This document shows, in pieces, positions 8,051-16,238 of a stretch of 64,000 nt of DNA (its first letter is position 1; each line of letters starts with the position of its first letter). Both the position numbers and the translations under genes were made by a program. The DNA is from Rhizobium sp. NFR07 (GTDB taxonomy: Bacteria; Pseudomonadota; Alphaproteobacteria; Rhizobiales; Rhizobiaceae), in assembly GCF_900111905.1 (NCBI RefSeq), contig NZ_FOKM01000015.1:62001-126000 (forward strand). The letters are read 5' to 3'. The notes beneath the pieces were generated by a model. The model made no database searches, had not been told where the DNA came from, and worked only from the letters and a program-made list of their open reading frames with translations.

Positions 8051-8104
8051 GGTTTAACTTTGCAACCTATCGACTCATAAACCGTTTTGGTTTAACTTTG
8101 CAAC
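8051..8104. promoter_or_regulatory. Direct-repeat operator between HxlR gene and its divergent target
   Basis: GGTTTAACTTTGCAAC occurs perfectly twice, at 8051-8066 and 8089-8104, 38 bp apart, with the small palindrome AAACC-GTTTT-GGTTT at the second copy. Placed between divergent genes, this is the likely binding site of the HxlR protein. Confidence 0.6.
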
Positions 8105-8131
8105 TGATATTCAAGCCTTCGGAGATTTTAA

Positions 8132-8584
8132 GTGAGAGGCAAGCGGACAGACCTGAGAAATGCGAATTGCGGAATTGCGCGGTCGCTGGGCGTAATCGGC
8201 GACTGGTGGTCGCTTCTGATCGTGCGCGACGCCTTTCACGGCCTCGAACGGTTCGGCGAGTTTCAGAAGAACCTGGGCCTGGCGAAGAATATCCTGTCGA
8301 CTCGTCTCAAGAAGCTCACGGAAGACGGTATATTCACGATCGAGCCGGACCCCGCCTCGACCCTCAGCCACCGCTATGTCTTGACGCCAAAAGGCGAACG
8401 GCTGGCGACGATTGTTGTAGCTCTGTGGCAGTGGGGGGAGGAAAACTGCTTCGAAGCCGGCGAGTTGAAGTTCGACATGGTGGACAGAGAAAATGGCCAC
8501 ACTCTGGCCCGCTTACAGCTTACCGCACAGGACGGGCGCACTCTTGGGCCGCGTGACTTCCAGGTGAGGAGCATCCATGACTGA
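8132..8584 (+). CDS. HxlR family transcriptional regulator
   Basis: A 150-residue winged-helix regulator of the HxlR/YtcD type: NCGIARSLGVIGDWWSLLIVR, then FGEFQKNLGLAKNILSTRLKKL (recognition helix) and a wing at HRYVLTPKGE. The single Cys near the N-terminus is where HxlR members often sense oxidants or electrophiles. The start is GTG at 8132. It overlaps the ATG of the following reductase fragment, an operon arrangement common for HxlR and its reductase target. Confidence 0.88.
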   Translation: MRGKRTDLRNANCGIARSLGVIGDWWSLLIVRDAFHGLERFGEFQKNLGLAKNILSTRLKKLTEDGIFTIEPDPASTLSHRYVLTPKGERLATIVVALWQWGEENCFEAGELKFDMVDRENGHTLARLQLTAQDGRTLGPRDFQVRSIHD

Positions 8585-8717
8585 GTCGATCTGCCAGCGC
8601 GTCGTTCTGGCCGCGCGGCCGCAAGGTCGACCGAAGCTCAGCGATCTTCGCCTCGAGAAGGTGGAGCTTCGTGCGATCCAGGAAGGGGAGATCGGGCGGG
8701 GCGGAGCTCCGCGCTAG
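8577..8717 (+). pseudogene. NADP-dependent (CurA-like) oxidoreductase, 5' fragment
   Basis: Reads MTESICQRVVLAARPQGRP, then SDLRLEKVEL and IQEGEIG, the N-terminus of the zinc-independent MDR/CurA family, followed by out-of-family sequence and TAG. Only about 40 of some 335 residues remain. It begins inside the HxlR stop codon, so the regulator and enzyme were once an operon. The break lies about 80 bp before miniature element copy 2. Confidence 0.7.
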
Positions 8718-8794
8718 CCGCAGCGTCAAGTCGAGTGGAGGATGCTCTCAGTCCTGAGCACTCCAATGCGCCGCCTTATCGGTTGAGGCTCGCT

Positions 8795-8991
8795 GGGGTC
8801 AGAACAAGATTAGTGCGAAATCGTACGTTTCGCCGAGAAAGTGATGATCGAGATCGATATTCGTTCCCAAAACTGCGTCCTAAATAGCGTTTCACCCTAA
8901 AACTTCATATTTCAGCACAGGCGGCAAAACTACGTAAAATATGCACGAATTCGGTTAGCGTACTATTTCGCACTAATCTTGTTCTGACCCC
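8795..8991. mobile_element. Miniature inverted-repeat element, copy 2 (TIME-like)
   Basis: A 197-bp element with near-perfect ends: the left end starts GGGGTCAGAACAAGATTAGT and the right end mirrors it, ending GACCCC. The inner boundary of the right repeat reads GTACGCTAAC, close to the TAAG end of 38-bp Tn3-family repeats. The interior matches copy 1 base for base over most of its length. No target duplication is visible. It has no coding capacity, so movement would need a transposase in trans. Confidence 0.8.
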
Positions 8992-8992
8992 T

Positions 8993-9325
8993 ATGAGGAC
9001 GCGTCTGTTAGAGGACGGGTCGTCGTCGGCCGAAGCCAACCGGATCGTCGCGGATGTGGACAACCGCATGGGCGATTGTATCCTGCGGCTCTACCGCTCG
9101 GCGCTGAATGTCGGGCGAGAATGGCAGCCAGGCCTCGCCAACATTACCGCACCGACACTGGTGCTTCACGGCTTAAAGGATCGGCCGGTTCCGCCGGAAT
9201 TGGCGGACGTATTGGCAGGCGACATCCGGGCGCGCGAGGTGGTTCTGCTCGACGCGGGGCACTGGTATCCGCTCCAGCGACCCGATGAGATGGCGATAGC
9301 GTTGAACACCTTCTGGATCAAGTAA
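8993..9325 (+). pseudogene. Alpha/beta hydrolase, 3' fragment
   Basis: The 110 residues hold only the C-terminal part of a hydrolase: APTLVLHGLKDRPVPPE with the acidic residue and DAGHWYPLQRPDE with the catalytic His. The oxyanion and nucleophile-elbow half is absent. The fragment begins one base after miniature element copy 2, suggesting that the element, or recombination at it, removed the 5' part. The interval 9326-9516 shows only a weak 57-aa ORF (9339-9512) without a ribosome site. Confidence 0.75.
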
Positions 9326-9516
9326 TCGATTAGCCGCCATGGAAGGTATGAGAGTGGATCTCCCGCTCCGATCCTATGTTATCGGCAATCACGGCGCCAA
9401 CGACAGTGGTATTCCAAGAGTGTCCGGGAACGTCCTAAGGCGTATTGGAAACATCGCAGACGGTCGTATCGGCAAAGAAGTGGAGCCGCTCGACAGCGGC
9501 TTCCACCGATAGCTGT

Positions 9517-9747
9517 TCAGCCTGGGTACATCACCCCCTTCACCTCCAGGAAGTCGTGGAAGGCGAACTCACCCTGCTTGCGACCATTGCCGCTTTTCTT
9601 GTATCCGCCCCATGGGTTACGTAGGTCGTAATTGCCTTCGTTGAGATAGATCATGCCTGCCCGGACGCGGTCGGCGATACGCCTTAGCCGATCAAGGTCC
9701 GCACCCCAGACGAAGGCTGACAAGCCATAATCGCAGCAATCCACGCC
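9517..9747 (-). pseudogene. Aldehyde dehydrogenase, 3' fragment
   Basis: The minus-strand sequence DYGLSAFVWGADLDR, then RVRAGMIYLNEGN, PWGGYKKSGNGR and EFLEVKGVM is the extreme C-terminus of an NAD(P) aldehyde dehydrogenase. The catalytic Cys and Glu regions are missing. The homology stops near 9747, where a plus-strand AraC fragment begins, so two truncated genes meet here. Confidence 0.75.
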
Positions 9748-9762
9748 GAGATAAACCACAAC

Positions 9763-10056
9763 TGGACCCTGGCCCGTCTGGCCGGCGTCGCAGGAATGTC
9801 GCGGTCGGCCTTCGCCCGCCGGTTCCAGGAAACGATCGGGATCGCTCCCATGGCCTACATTCTTCGATGGCGTATGGCTGTCGCAAAGTCGGCGCTGATC
9901 AACGAGCGGCTGACGCTCGACGAAGTGGCGGAGCGGACAGGCTATGGGTCCGCCGGCGCGCTCAGCCACGCATTCTTGCGTGCTGTTGGATGCACGCCAA
10001 GTGCGTTCAGGCGGCAAAGGGAGGAGACATTACGGCACCATGATGACCCGACCTAG
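9763..10056 (+). pseudogene. AraC family regulator, C-terminal HTH fragment
   Basis: The frame from TGG 9763 reads WTLARLAGVAGMSRSAFARRF and continues through ERTGYGSAGALSHAF to SAFRRQRE, the double helix-turn-helix of an AraC regulator. The sensor domain is absent and the break lies at the aldehyde dehydrogenase junction. An internal ATG at 9796 could start a very short protein, but with only part of the HTH. The 3' end overlaps the convergent reductase gene by 27 bp. Confidence 0.75.
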
Positions 10057-10989
10057 CGGCTTCGCCCTCTCCGCAAAATCATGGGCGTCCCTGGCTTGGG
10101 AGAGAGGAAACGCTTTTTCGATCTTTACCTCGATCTCCCGGTTCTTTAGCGCTAACAACAACTCGTCGACCGTCGAGCGTATCTGCGGCCTTTCGAAAAG
10201 CGCGCCCATAAAAACGCCGAGCAAAGTCTGATTTGACTGCATGGCTGGCCATAGATCCACCGAAAGGTTGCCGCCGCCAGCGTTCCCGACAAACACCAGA
10301 CGGCTCTCGGGCGCCATCATAGCAAGCGAAGCGGATATGGTCGCACCAACAGGGTCGACCACCAGATCGACGCCCCTCCCTTTCGTGATCTCCCGCACAG
10401 CCTCGATATGGTCTTGGGAGGACCGATCGATAACGTGATCGGCGCCAAGCAACGATATTTTTTCAAATCGCCCTGCCCCGCTTGAAACGGCGATCACGGT
10501 TGCTCCGGCTCGAGCGGCGAGTTGCACTGCTGCAAGGCCAACTCCGCCGGCTGCTCCCTGTACAAGGACAGTCTCGCCGCGACGCAGGCCGCCTCTGGCA
10601 AAAAGGCAATGATGGGCTGTGCCAAACGATATTGGCAACGCTGCCGCTGCCGTTGCATCAACGCTTGATGGAAGACGCCACGTCCGGGTCGCGGGTACAG
10701 CCCAGAGTTCGGCGTGAGACCCATGCATGTCGAAGGCAGTCACTCTGTCTCCAACTTTGCGGTCCATCACATCTGCACCGACCTCCAAGATTCGTCCCGA
10801 GGCTGCATATCCTACGATCCACGATCCGTGGGCGGGTGGCGTGGATCGGCGATTGATGAGGTCACCGCCCTCGATCGAAATCGCGTCCACAGCGATAAGC
10901 ACATCGCCCGGACCTACCGTCGGATCGGGAACATCTCTATAGACGAGCACATCAGGAGGTCCTGGGTGATCGTAAACGGCCGCCTTCAT
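10030..10989 (-). CDS. Zinc-independent MDR / NADPH:quinone reductase-like protein
   Basis: A 319-residue medium-chain reductase. Seen: N-terminal GroES-like domain (MKAAVYDHPGPPDVL), cofactor motif VQGAAGGVGLAAVQLA and a C-terminal LGRVIMV end. It lacks the structural zinc Cys cluster, as in quinone oxidoreductases (QOR). It probably reduces quinones or enones with NADPH. AGGAGAAG precedes the ATG. It is divergent from a LysR gene (11196), its likely regulator. Confidence 0.87.
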   Translation of the reverse strand: MKAAVYDHPGPPDVLVYRDVPDPTVGPGDVLIAVDAISIEGGDLINRRSTPPAHGSWIVGYAASGRILEVGADVMDRKVGDRVTAFDMHGSHAELWAVPATRTWRLPSSVDATAAAALPISFGTAHHCLFARGGLRRGETVLVQGAAGGVGLAAVQLAARAGATVIAVSSGAGRFEKISLLGADHVIDRSSQDHIEAVREITKGRGVDLVVDPVGATISASLAMMAPESRLVFVGNAGGGNLSVDLWPAMQSNQTLLGVFMGALFERPQIRSTVDELLLALKNREIEVKIEKAFPLSQARDAHDFAERAKPLGRVIMVP

Positions 10990-11195
10990 CTCTCTTCTCC
11001 TGCCTCATCGCTCGAACACCGTACTGCTGCCATCCCGGACATCCATCATCAGGCCGAATGGCCTGCTGGCTTCAGCAGTGACTGAGGTGCACGCCAGGCA
11101 AATCCGCTTCTGCACTGACCCTTGAGAGGGTAGACGCCCCGGCACATGTTGATAAGCTACCGAATTTCGAATGGGCTTATAGAGGACGTCAATGA

Positions 11196-12116
11196 ATGGA
11201 CAGGCTGATCCTTCGCGATCTGGCGGTATTGGAGGCCGTTGCGCGCCGGCGCAGCTTCACCGAAGCGGCCTCCGAACTTGGTGTCAAGCAATCCACTCTC
11301 AGCTATACGATTGGCCAGCTCGAGAAAAAGCTTGGCGTTCCTCTTCTGGCAAGAACGACCCGGAGCGTGGCAGCGACCGAGTCGGGGCGGCGTCTTTTGG
11401 AAATCCTTGGTCCCGCCATGCGCGACCTCAGAGAGGAACTGCAGAGAATGCAGGGCGCGAGGGAGACCGTGGCAGGCATCGTCCGGTTGACAATGATCCC
11501 GGCCGCATTCGAAAGTGTTGTCCGGCCGGCGCTACCAGGTTTTTGTGAGCGCTACCCCGGTGTTAAAGTTGAAATTTCAACAAATGAAGGCTTGGACGAT
11601 GTTGTGGCGGAAGGCTTCGATGGCGGCATCCGCTTTGGAACGCTCATCGATAAAGACATGGCCGCGCTCCCATTGACCAAGTCGACTCCAGTGGTGATCG
11701 CAGGGTCTGCATCCTATTTTGAGAAATACCCGATCCCCCTTGCACCAGAAGATCTGGTTGATCATCGGATCGTGTCATACCGCTACAAGAGCTCAGCGCG
11801 GCTGCTCGATTGGCCAATGCAGATGGGCCGCCGGAAGTTCGAGTACAAAATCAATGCAACGTTGATTTTCGATGACGGAGCGGCAATTCGATCAGCCGTC
11901 GTTGACGGCTTGGGCCTAGGGTTCCTGCTCCGATCTCAAGTTGTTGGCGATCTCGAGGCAGGCAGACTGGTGGAGGTTCTGACGGATTGGACGACCGACC
12001 TGCCGGGCTTCAGTCTGTACTACCCGAGCAGACGGAGAACCTCCCCGGCTTTCCGTGCGCTAATCGAGCATTTCAAGGAGGCCAGTAAAGCGAAGAACTC
12101 TGCAGTTATGCCTTGA
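11196..12116 (+). CDS. LysR family transcriptional regulator
   Basis: A 306-residue LysR protein: N-terminal HTH DLAVLEAVARRRSFTEAA, SELGVKQSTLSYTIGQLE, then the effector-binding domain with GGIRFG and GLGLGFLLRS. It belongs to the group resembling PecT/DsdC-type regulators of oxidoreductases. It is divergent from the quinone reductase, so autorepression and control of that gene are likely. GAGG lies upstream of the ATG at 11196. Confidence 0.88.
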   Translation: MDRLILRDLAVLEAVARRRSFTEAASELGVKQSTLSYTIGQLEKKLGVPLLARTTRSVAATESGRRLLEILGPAMRDLREELQRMQGARETVAGIVRLTMIPAAFESVVRPALPGFCERYPGVKVEISTNEGLDDVVAEGFDGGIRFGTLIDKDMAALPLTKSTPVVIAGSASYFEKYPIPLAPEDLVDHRIVSYRYKSSARLLDWPMQMGRRKFEYKINATLIFDDGAAIRSAVVDGLGLGFLLRSQVVGDLEAGRLVEVLTDWTTDLPGFSLYYPSRRRTSPAFRALIEHFKEASKAKNSAVMP

Positions 12117-12465
12117 AGGTGACAAGAGGTCCTCGATCGAAAATAAGACAAGAGTCGTCCCAGCCGCGTCACCGATATTGAGCGCACCATTGCCTTGCGG
12201 AGGCACCGACGGACACATCGATCTCGTAGTAACACCCGCTTCCCTGCAGGCATGGCCGAAGACGTGTGGTACGCCGTGCACGATGCAAACAGTCAGCTTC
12301 GGCTTCCTGCGGGCCCCGATGCTGTAGCACTCGCTGAAGCGTGCTGACGGCCGACCAATCCCGCGTCTCCGAACAGCACGGGACTTTTGTTCCCGTGCAA
12401 GTCACGATGGTGAGCCGCATCTCGCCTTCGTCAGCATCCTCCCAGCAATGCTTCGGATACCCGCC
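12117..12465. other. Intergenic region with one hairpin
   Basis: No convincing gene. A minus-strand ORF (12169-12420, 83 aa, Cys-rich) has only a weak start signal and matches no family I recognise. A stem-loop with 8-bp arms GCACGGGA and TCCCGTGC lies at 12376-12398; it lacks a T-run, so it is at best a weak terminator. Confidence 0.35.
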
Positions 12466-14088
12466 TTACGACGAGGACGAGCCGGCGAGCTGCGCGACGG
12501 GTAGCGCGACCGATAATGTGAGGCCTGCCGGGTCCCAGGTTCTTGTAATGGTCGCACCGAGGCCACTGAGCGCGGCCTTCTCCAGCCGACTTCCGAAGCC
12601 GATGTGCGTAGGGGCGATCTCGACAGCAGGACCGCCGCGCTCGATCCACTGCATGACCAGCATTTCGCCCTCTCGCCGCAGGTGGATCGTCAGCCGGCCC
12701 TCCAGCGATGACAGCGCTCCGTACTTGGCAGCGTTGGTCGCAAATTCATGAAGCACCAGCGCCAGCGAGGTTAGCGCCGAACCACGAACCTGGATGTCCT
12801 CACCCGTGATGGCTAGCGCATCGGCGTGCCCGGTTTCATAGGGCGACAAGATCGCCCGCAGCAACTCAACCAGGCCGGCTGAGGCTTCGCCGCCGTCGAG
12901 ATCGTCTTGCATCGTTAACGCGTGCGCACGCGCAAGTGCCCCGACGCGGTCGCGAAGCGTGCTGGCCAATTGCTCTACGGATCCTGCAGACCGCGCGCTC
13001 AGCGATATCAGCCCGCCCGTTAGCGTGAAGAGATTCTTGATCCGGTGGTTCATTTCCCGCATCAGAAGGGCTTGTCGTTCCTGCGCTTCGACGCGCTCGC
13101 TGATGTCGCGTGCGATCTTGGAGGCGCCCACGATGTTGCCGTGCTCGTCACGGATGGGAGACACCGTTAGCGAGACATGGACCAGCGTACCGTCCTTGCG
13201 TCTCCGAAGCGTTTCAAGATGCTCGGTGCGACGGCCTTCGCGAACGCCGCCGATGATCATGTCCTCTTCGTGCAGCCGATCTTCCGGAATGAGCAGCGTG
13301 ATGTGGCGGCCAATGGCCTCCTCGGCGGCGTAGCCGAACAGGCGTTCGGCACTTGCATTCCAGCTCGTAATCGTCCCATCGAGGGACTTGCTGAGGATGG
13401 CATCGTCCGAATGCTCGACGATTGCAGCAAGCTTGGCGCTCGTCTCGTGGGCGATGCGCCGCGCCTCGGACTCCCGACGTGCTTCGCGCAAGAGCGCTGC
13501 GTTGTCGATGGCAATCGCCGCGTGCGCAGCGATCGTCTTGACGATCTCCTCAGCATCTTCGCCAAAGCGCCCAGGCTCATCATGAGCGATAAAAAGGCCG
13601 CCATGGACGGCGCCCGTACGTGAGATCACCGGTACGGCGAGATAGCTGACAACCGGCAAATGCCCTGCGGGCATTCCAAAATGGGGCTCGCTCCGGCCGT
13701 ATCGGGGGTCCTTCCGGATATCATCCGAACGCACCACGCCAGTGCCGTCGAACGTCGGAGCGAAAACTGCCGTCTTTCGCGGCATCTCAAAGTTGGCGAA
13801 CGCCGATCGCGGAACGCCGGACAAGGTGTAGAGGCTATAGATCTCGCCCTTGTCGTCGACCTGATTGTAAAAGAATGCACCGAATTTGCCGCCCGACCAC
13901 TGGGTCGCGGCGTCAGTTACGATCGCAACCAGCTCGCCAAGATCGAAATCGCCTGCCACCGCCCGCGCGATCCGGCTGAACATGCGAAGACGCTCGATTT
14001 CGGTGACTCGCAAGTCGCCCCTATCCGGAGAAGGAACACCGGGCTCAGCATCATCCCGTTCATCAAATGCATCTTCACTGCCGTTCAC
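12466..14088 (-). CDS. GAF-PAS HWE-type sensor histidine kinase
   Basis: A 540-residue cytoplasmic sensor without membrane helices. Order: GAF domain (about 35-205), PAS with PAC (about 220-345, DDAILSKSLDGTITSW), then an HWE/HisKA_2 kinase core with phospho-acceptor His in MNHRIKNLF, N-box LHEFATNAAKYGAL and a WxE motif (QWIERGG). HWE kinases often act in the alphaproteobacterial general stress response or light/redox sensing. The start is GTG at 14088. Its GAF domain is closely related to the second GAF of the 26.7-kb kinase. The adjacent DUF2934-REC gene may be its partner. Confidence 0.88.
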   Translation of the reverse strand: MNGSEDAFDERDDAEPGVPSPDRGDLRVTEIERLRMFSRIARAVAGDFDLGELVAIVTDAATQWSGGKFGAFFYNQVDDKGEIYSLYTLSGVPRSAFANFEMPRKTAVFAPTFDGTGVVRSDDIRKDPRYGRSEPHFGMPAGHLPVVSYLAVPVISRTGAVHGGLFIAHDEPGRFGEDAEEIVKTIAAHAAIAIDNAALLREARRESEARRIAHETSAKLAAIVEHSDDAILSKSLDGTITSWNASAERLFGYAAEEAIGRHITLLIPEDRLHEEDMIIGGVREGRRTEHLETLRRRKDGTLVHVSLTVSPIRDEHGNIVGASKIARDISERVEAQERQALLMREMNHRIKNLFTLTGGLISLSARSAGSVEQLASTLRDRVGALARAHALTMQDDLDGGEASAGLVELLRAILSPYETGHADALAITGEDIQVRGSALTSLALVLHEFATNAAKYGALSSLEGRLTIHLRREGEMLVMQWIERGGPAVEIAPTHIGFGSRLEKAALSGLGATITRTWDPAGLTLSVALPVAQLAGSSSS

Positions 14089-14104
14089 GCACGCCCACCG
14101 AGGT

Positions 14105-14515
14105 TAAGTCCTTCGCACCTCGCAAGGAGTCAGACACAAAAAGGAAACGTTGTTTCGAGAACAATAGCACGCCATCGATGTTACGGCCACACCCGGCATC
14201 CGCCAGACCTGAATACGTTCGCAGTTCAAAGTTCGGCTATTCGTTGGGACACTTCCCACGGTCGGTTACCGGCGACAAGACCGAGGGCCTGTGTCGGGAC
14301 GCGTGCCGGTTGCGGATGTCCGGATGTTTCACCAAGGCGGTCGGGACCATAATGGCCGCCTGACGGCGGCCTCCCTGACGTTGCACCGAACAGCCGCGGC
14401 AACGAGCCTTGTGCGACAGGCTGAAACGGCGCGGGCTCAAGCCACGCTCCCAGAACCCTCTTCGGAAGGAACCGTGTCACCCTGACGGAGTTTTGCTTTT
14501 CGACGGAGGCGGAAA
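14105..14515. other. Intergenic region between kinase and response regulator
   Basis: No gene is recognised in these 411 bases. A perfect hairpin GGCCGCC-TGAC-GGCGGCC lies at 14354-14371. Shortly before the response regulator, GGAAC with AGTT 16 bases downstream looks like a general-stress (EcfG) promoter. Confidence 0.35.
14467..14491 (+). promoter_or_regulatory. Candidate EcfG-type promoter for response regulator gene
   Basis: GGAAC followed by 16 bases and AGTT matches the alphaproteobacterial general-stress consensus GGAAC-N16-CGTT except at the first -10 base. It lies about 25 bp ahead of the response regulator start, so the leader would be short. Confidence 0.35.
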
Positions 14516-15055
14516 ATGGATCATGATGAGTACAACTGGATAAGTCGCCGGGCGCATGAGATCTGGCAGAGCGAGGCATGCCCGAACGGGCGGGATCAAG
14601 AGCACTGGTCACAGGCGGTCGCCGACTGGCAAGCGAGAGGCGATACCGATCCGCCGCACCTCGGGCTCGACGCGACGGCACCTCCCATCCGCAGGGTACT
14701 CGTTGTAGACGATGAGCCACTCATCAGGTTTGCAACGGTGGACGCGCTGGAGGCGGCAGGTTTTGAGGTCGTCGAAGCAGGCAACGCCGACGAGGCTTTT
14801 ATTCTGTTCGAAGGCACGCAGATTGACGCCGTCTTCACCGATGTGAACATGCCGGGTTCAACTGACGGCCTCGGGCTAATGAACCGTATTCGCTCGCGTT
14901 CGCCAGGCACGCGTGTGATCGTAACTTCCGGTCATGTCCGTCTGGGGGCATTCGACCTTGCGAGCGGCGTCTCGTTTATCCCGAAGCCCTACAATCACGA
15001 CGAGATCATCGACATGCTGAAGGTATCGTTCGATCCGTCCCCCGGTCCGGCTTAG
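14516..15055 (+). CDS. DUF2934 plus receiver-domain response regulator
   Basis: A 179-residue fusion. Residues 1-50 are a DUF2934 domain (WISRRAHEIWQSEACPNGRD, then HW), normally a free small protein. Residues 60-175 are a receiver domain: acidic pocket VVDDEP, phospho-acceptor Asp in VFTDVNMPG, Thr/Ser in VTSGH and Lys in IPKPY. There is no output domain, so it is a single-domain regulator or phosphate sink. It is divergent from the HWE kinase gene, a plausible partner. Confidence 0.87.
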   Translation: MDHDEYNWISRRAHEIWQSEACPNGRDQEHWSQAVADWQARGDTDPPHLGLDATAPPIRRVLVVDDEPLIRFATVDALEAAGFEVVEAGNADEAFILFEGTQIDAVFTDVNMPGSTDGLGLMNRIRSRSPGTRVIVTSGHVRLGAFDLASGVSFIPKPYNHDEIIDMLKVSFDPSPGPA

Positions 15056-15066
15056 GGGTCGTACCG

Positions 15067-15300
15067 ATGAGGTTTTTCTTTCACCTCCGCGACGTAGACA
15101 CCTACGAAGAGGACCTTGAGGGGATCGAACTGCCTTCGCTTGCGCAGGCTATCGTCGAAGCGCGACGGTCCGCCCGTGAAATGGTCGCTGAACTTGTCTT
15201 GAACGACGACGTCGTGGATGGCCGGGCCTTCGAGATCGCGGGAGGCGACGGGTCTACCCTTGCGACTGTTGCGTTCAAGGACGTTGTTCGCATGGAATGA
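15067..15300 (+). CDS. DUF6894 family small protein
   Basis: A 77-residue protein starting MRFFFHLRDVDTYEEDLEG. The pattern MRxFFHL, then D..G..L.....A..EA...A is that of DUF6894, frequent in rhizobia and of unknown function. It lies 12 bases downstream of the response regulator and is likely in the same operon. The next 150 bases contain nothing I recognise. Confidence 0.75.
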   Translation: MRFFFHLRDVDTYEEDLEGIELPSLAQAIVEARRSAREMVAELVLNDDVVDGRAFEIAGGDGSTLATVAFKDVVRME

Positions 15301-15448
15301 TATCGGCTTCGGACGACCGGAAAAGGAATACGAGCGGATCGTCGCAAGAAATACCTCCGAGCAGCTTCGCGCGACAGGATAATCCGCGCCGTAAACTCTG
15401 ACAGAATAAGGTGCACCGTCGGAGCGACACCGACGGAATCGCCTCAAT

Positions 15449-16150
15449 TCATTTCCCTCTGAGTATGGCTTTCGCTTGCTGGGGCGGCTGATGCAGCACG
15501 ATCGGTTCCGCCGGATAGACCTTTAGGAACCGGCAGTGCGCCTGGCCCCAGGCCGCGGCGGCCGGGGACAGCCAGCCCGTCATTTCCACCATGCTTTCGT
15601 AGCGTTTCGGCAGGTTCCACATGATGACAGGCTCGTGATGGGCAATGCGATTGCGCAGGCTGCGGATTTGCGCCAGCGGTCCGGAGAAATCCTTTCTTCG
15701 CAGCCCCTTTCCGTCCGGCTTACGGCCGATCTTGTGCAGCGTCGTCTGCCACAATGTTTCATAGTCCTTGCCGAACATCGCGGTCCAGAAGCTGAAGGTC
15801 AGGGCCGCGACGATCCGGCCGGGGGTCGGTTCTTTTTTGTCTGCCTCAATGTCCTGGATGGCCTTGGCGAGTTGTTCGGGCTGCCATTCGCCGAGCAGCA
15901 ACCCCGGTTCATGAAACCAGCTTTCATTAACCGCTTCGGTCATGACTACATGGATTCGGTTGCGCAGTGCCACTTCAAGCATCTGCAGCGGCGTATAGAG
16001 GCTTTCCGAAATCAGCGTGTTGAGCGTATATAGCTCAATAGCGCGGCTACGGTCGCCGTTCGCCCAATCGAGGTAACGGCCAAACCGCTCTAGGGAAAGC
16101 GCCATTTCCAGCGCTTCATAGGAAACTGGCCTCCCTACTTCCCCTTGCAT
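15449..16150 (-). CDS. Abi-like HEPN-domain protein
   Basis: A 233-residue protein of the Abi-like (AbiD/AbiF) family. The hallmark RSLRNRIAHHEPV near residue 175 is the R-x4-H motif of HEPN ribonucleases, and LQMLEVALRNRI is typical of the N-terminal half. Such proteins cause growth arrest on phage infection by cutting RNA. ATG 16150 is chosen over the longer reading because AGGGGTGGGG lies directly upstream. It lies after a winged-helix gene on the same strand and next to a nucleotidyltransferase operon, so defence is the likely role. Confidence 0.8.
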   Translation of the reverse strand: MQGEVGRPVSYEALEMALSLERFGRYLDWANGDRSRAIELYTLNTLISESLYTPLQMLEVALRNRIHVVMTEAVNESWFHEPGLLLGEWQPEQLAKAIQDIEADKKEPTPGRIVAALTFSFWTAMFGKDYETLWQTTLHKIGRKPDGKGLRRKDFSGPLAQIRSLRNRIAHHEPVIMWNLPKRYESMVEMTGWLSPAAAAWGQAHCRFLKVYPAEPIVLHQPPQQAKAILRGK

Positions 16151-16238
16151 TTTTTCCCCACCCCTTCTATATAGATAATCGTACACCCCGGTACCGTCTC
16201 TGCCCTAGGCATGCGGCCGGGGTAATTTTTTGCCCTAA

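Noticed and set aside
12169-12420. Cys-rich 83-residue minus-strand ORF
   Set aside because: Weak start context and no family match; a hairpin runs through it.
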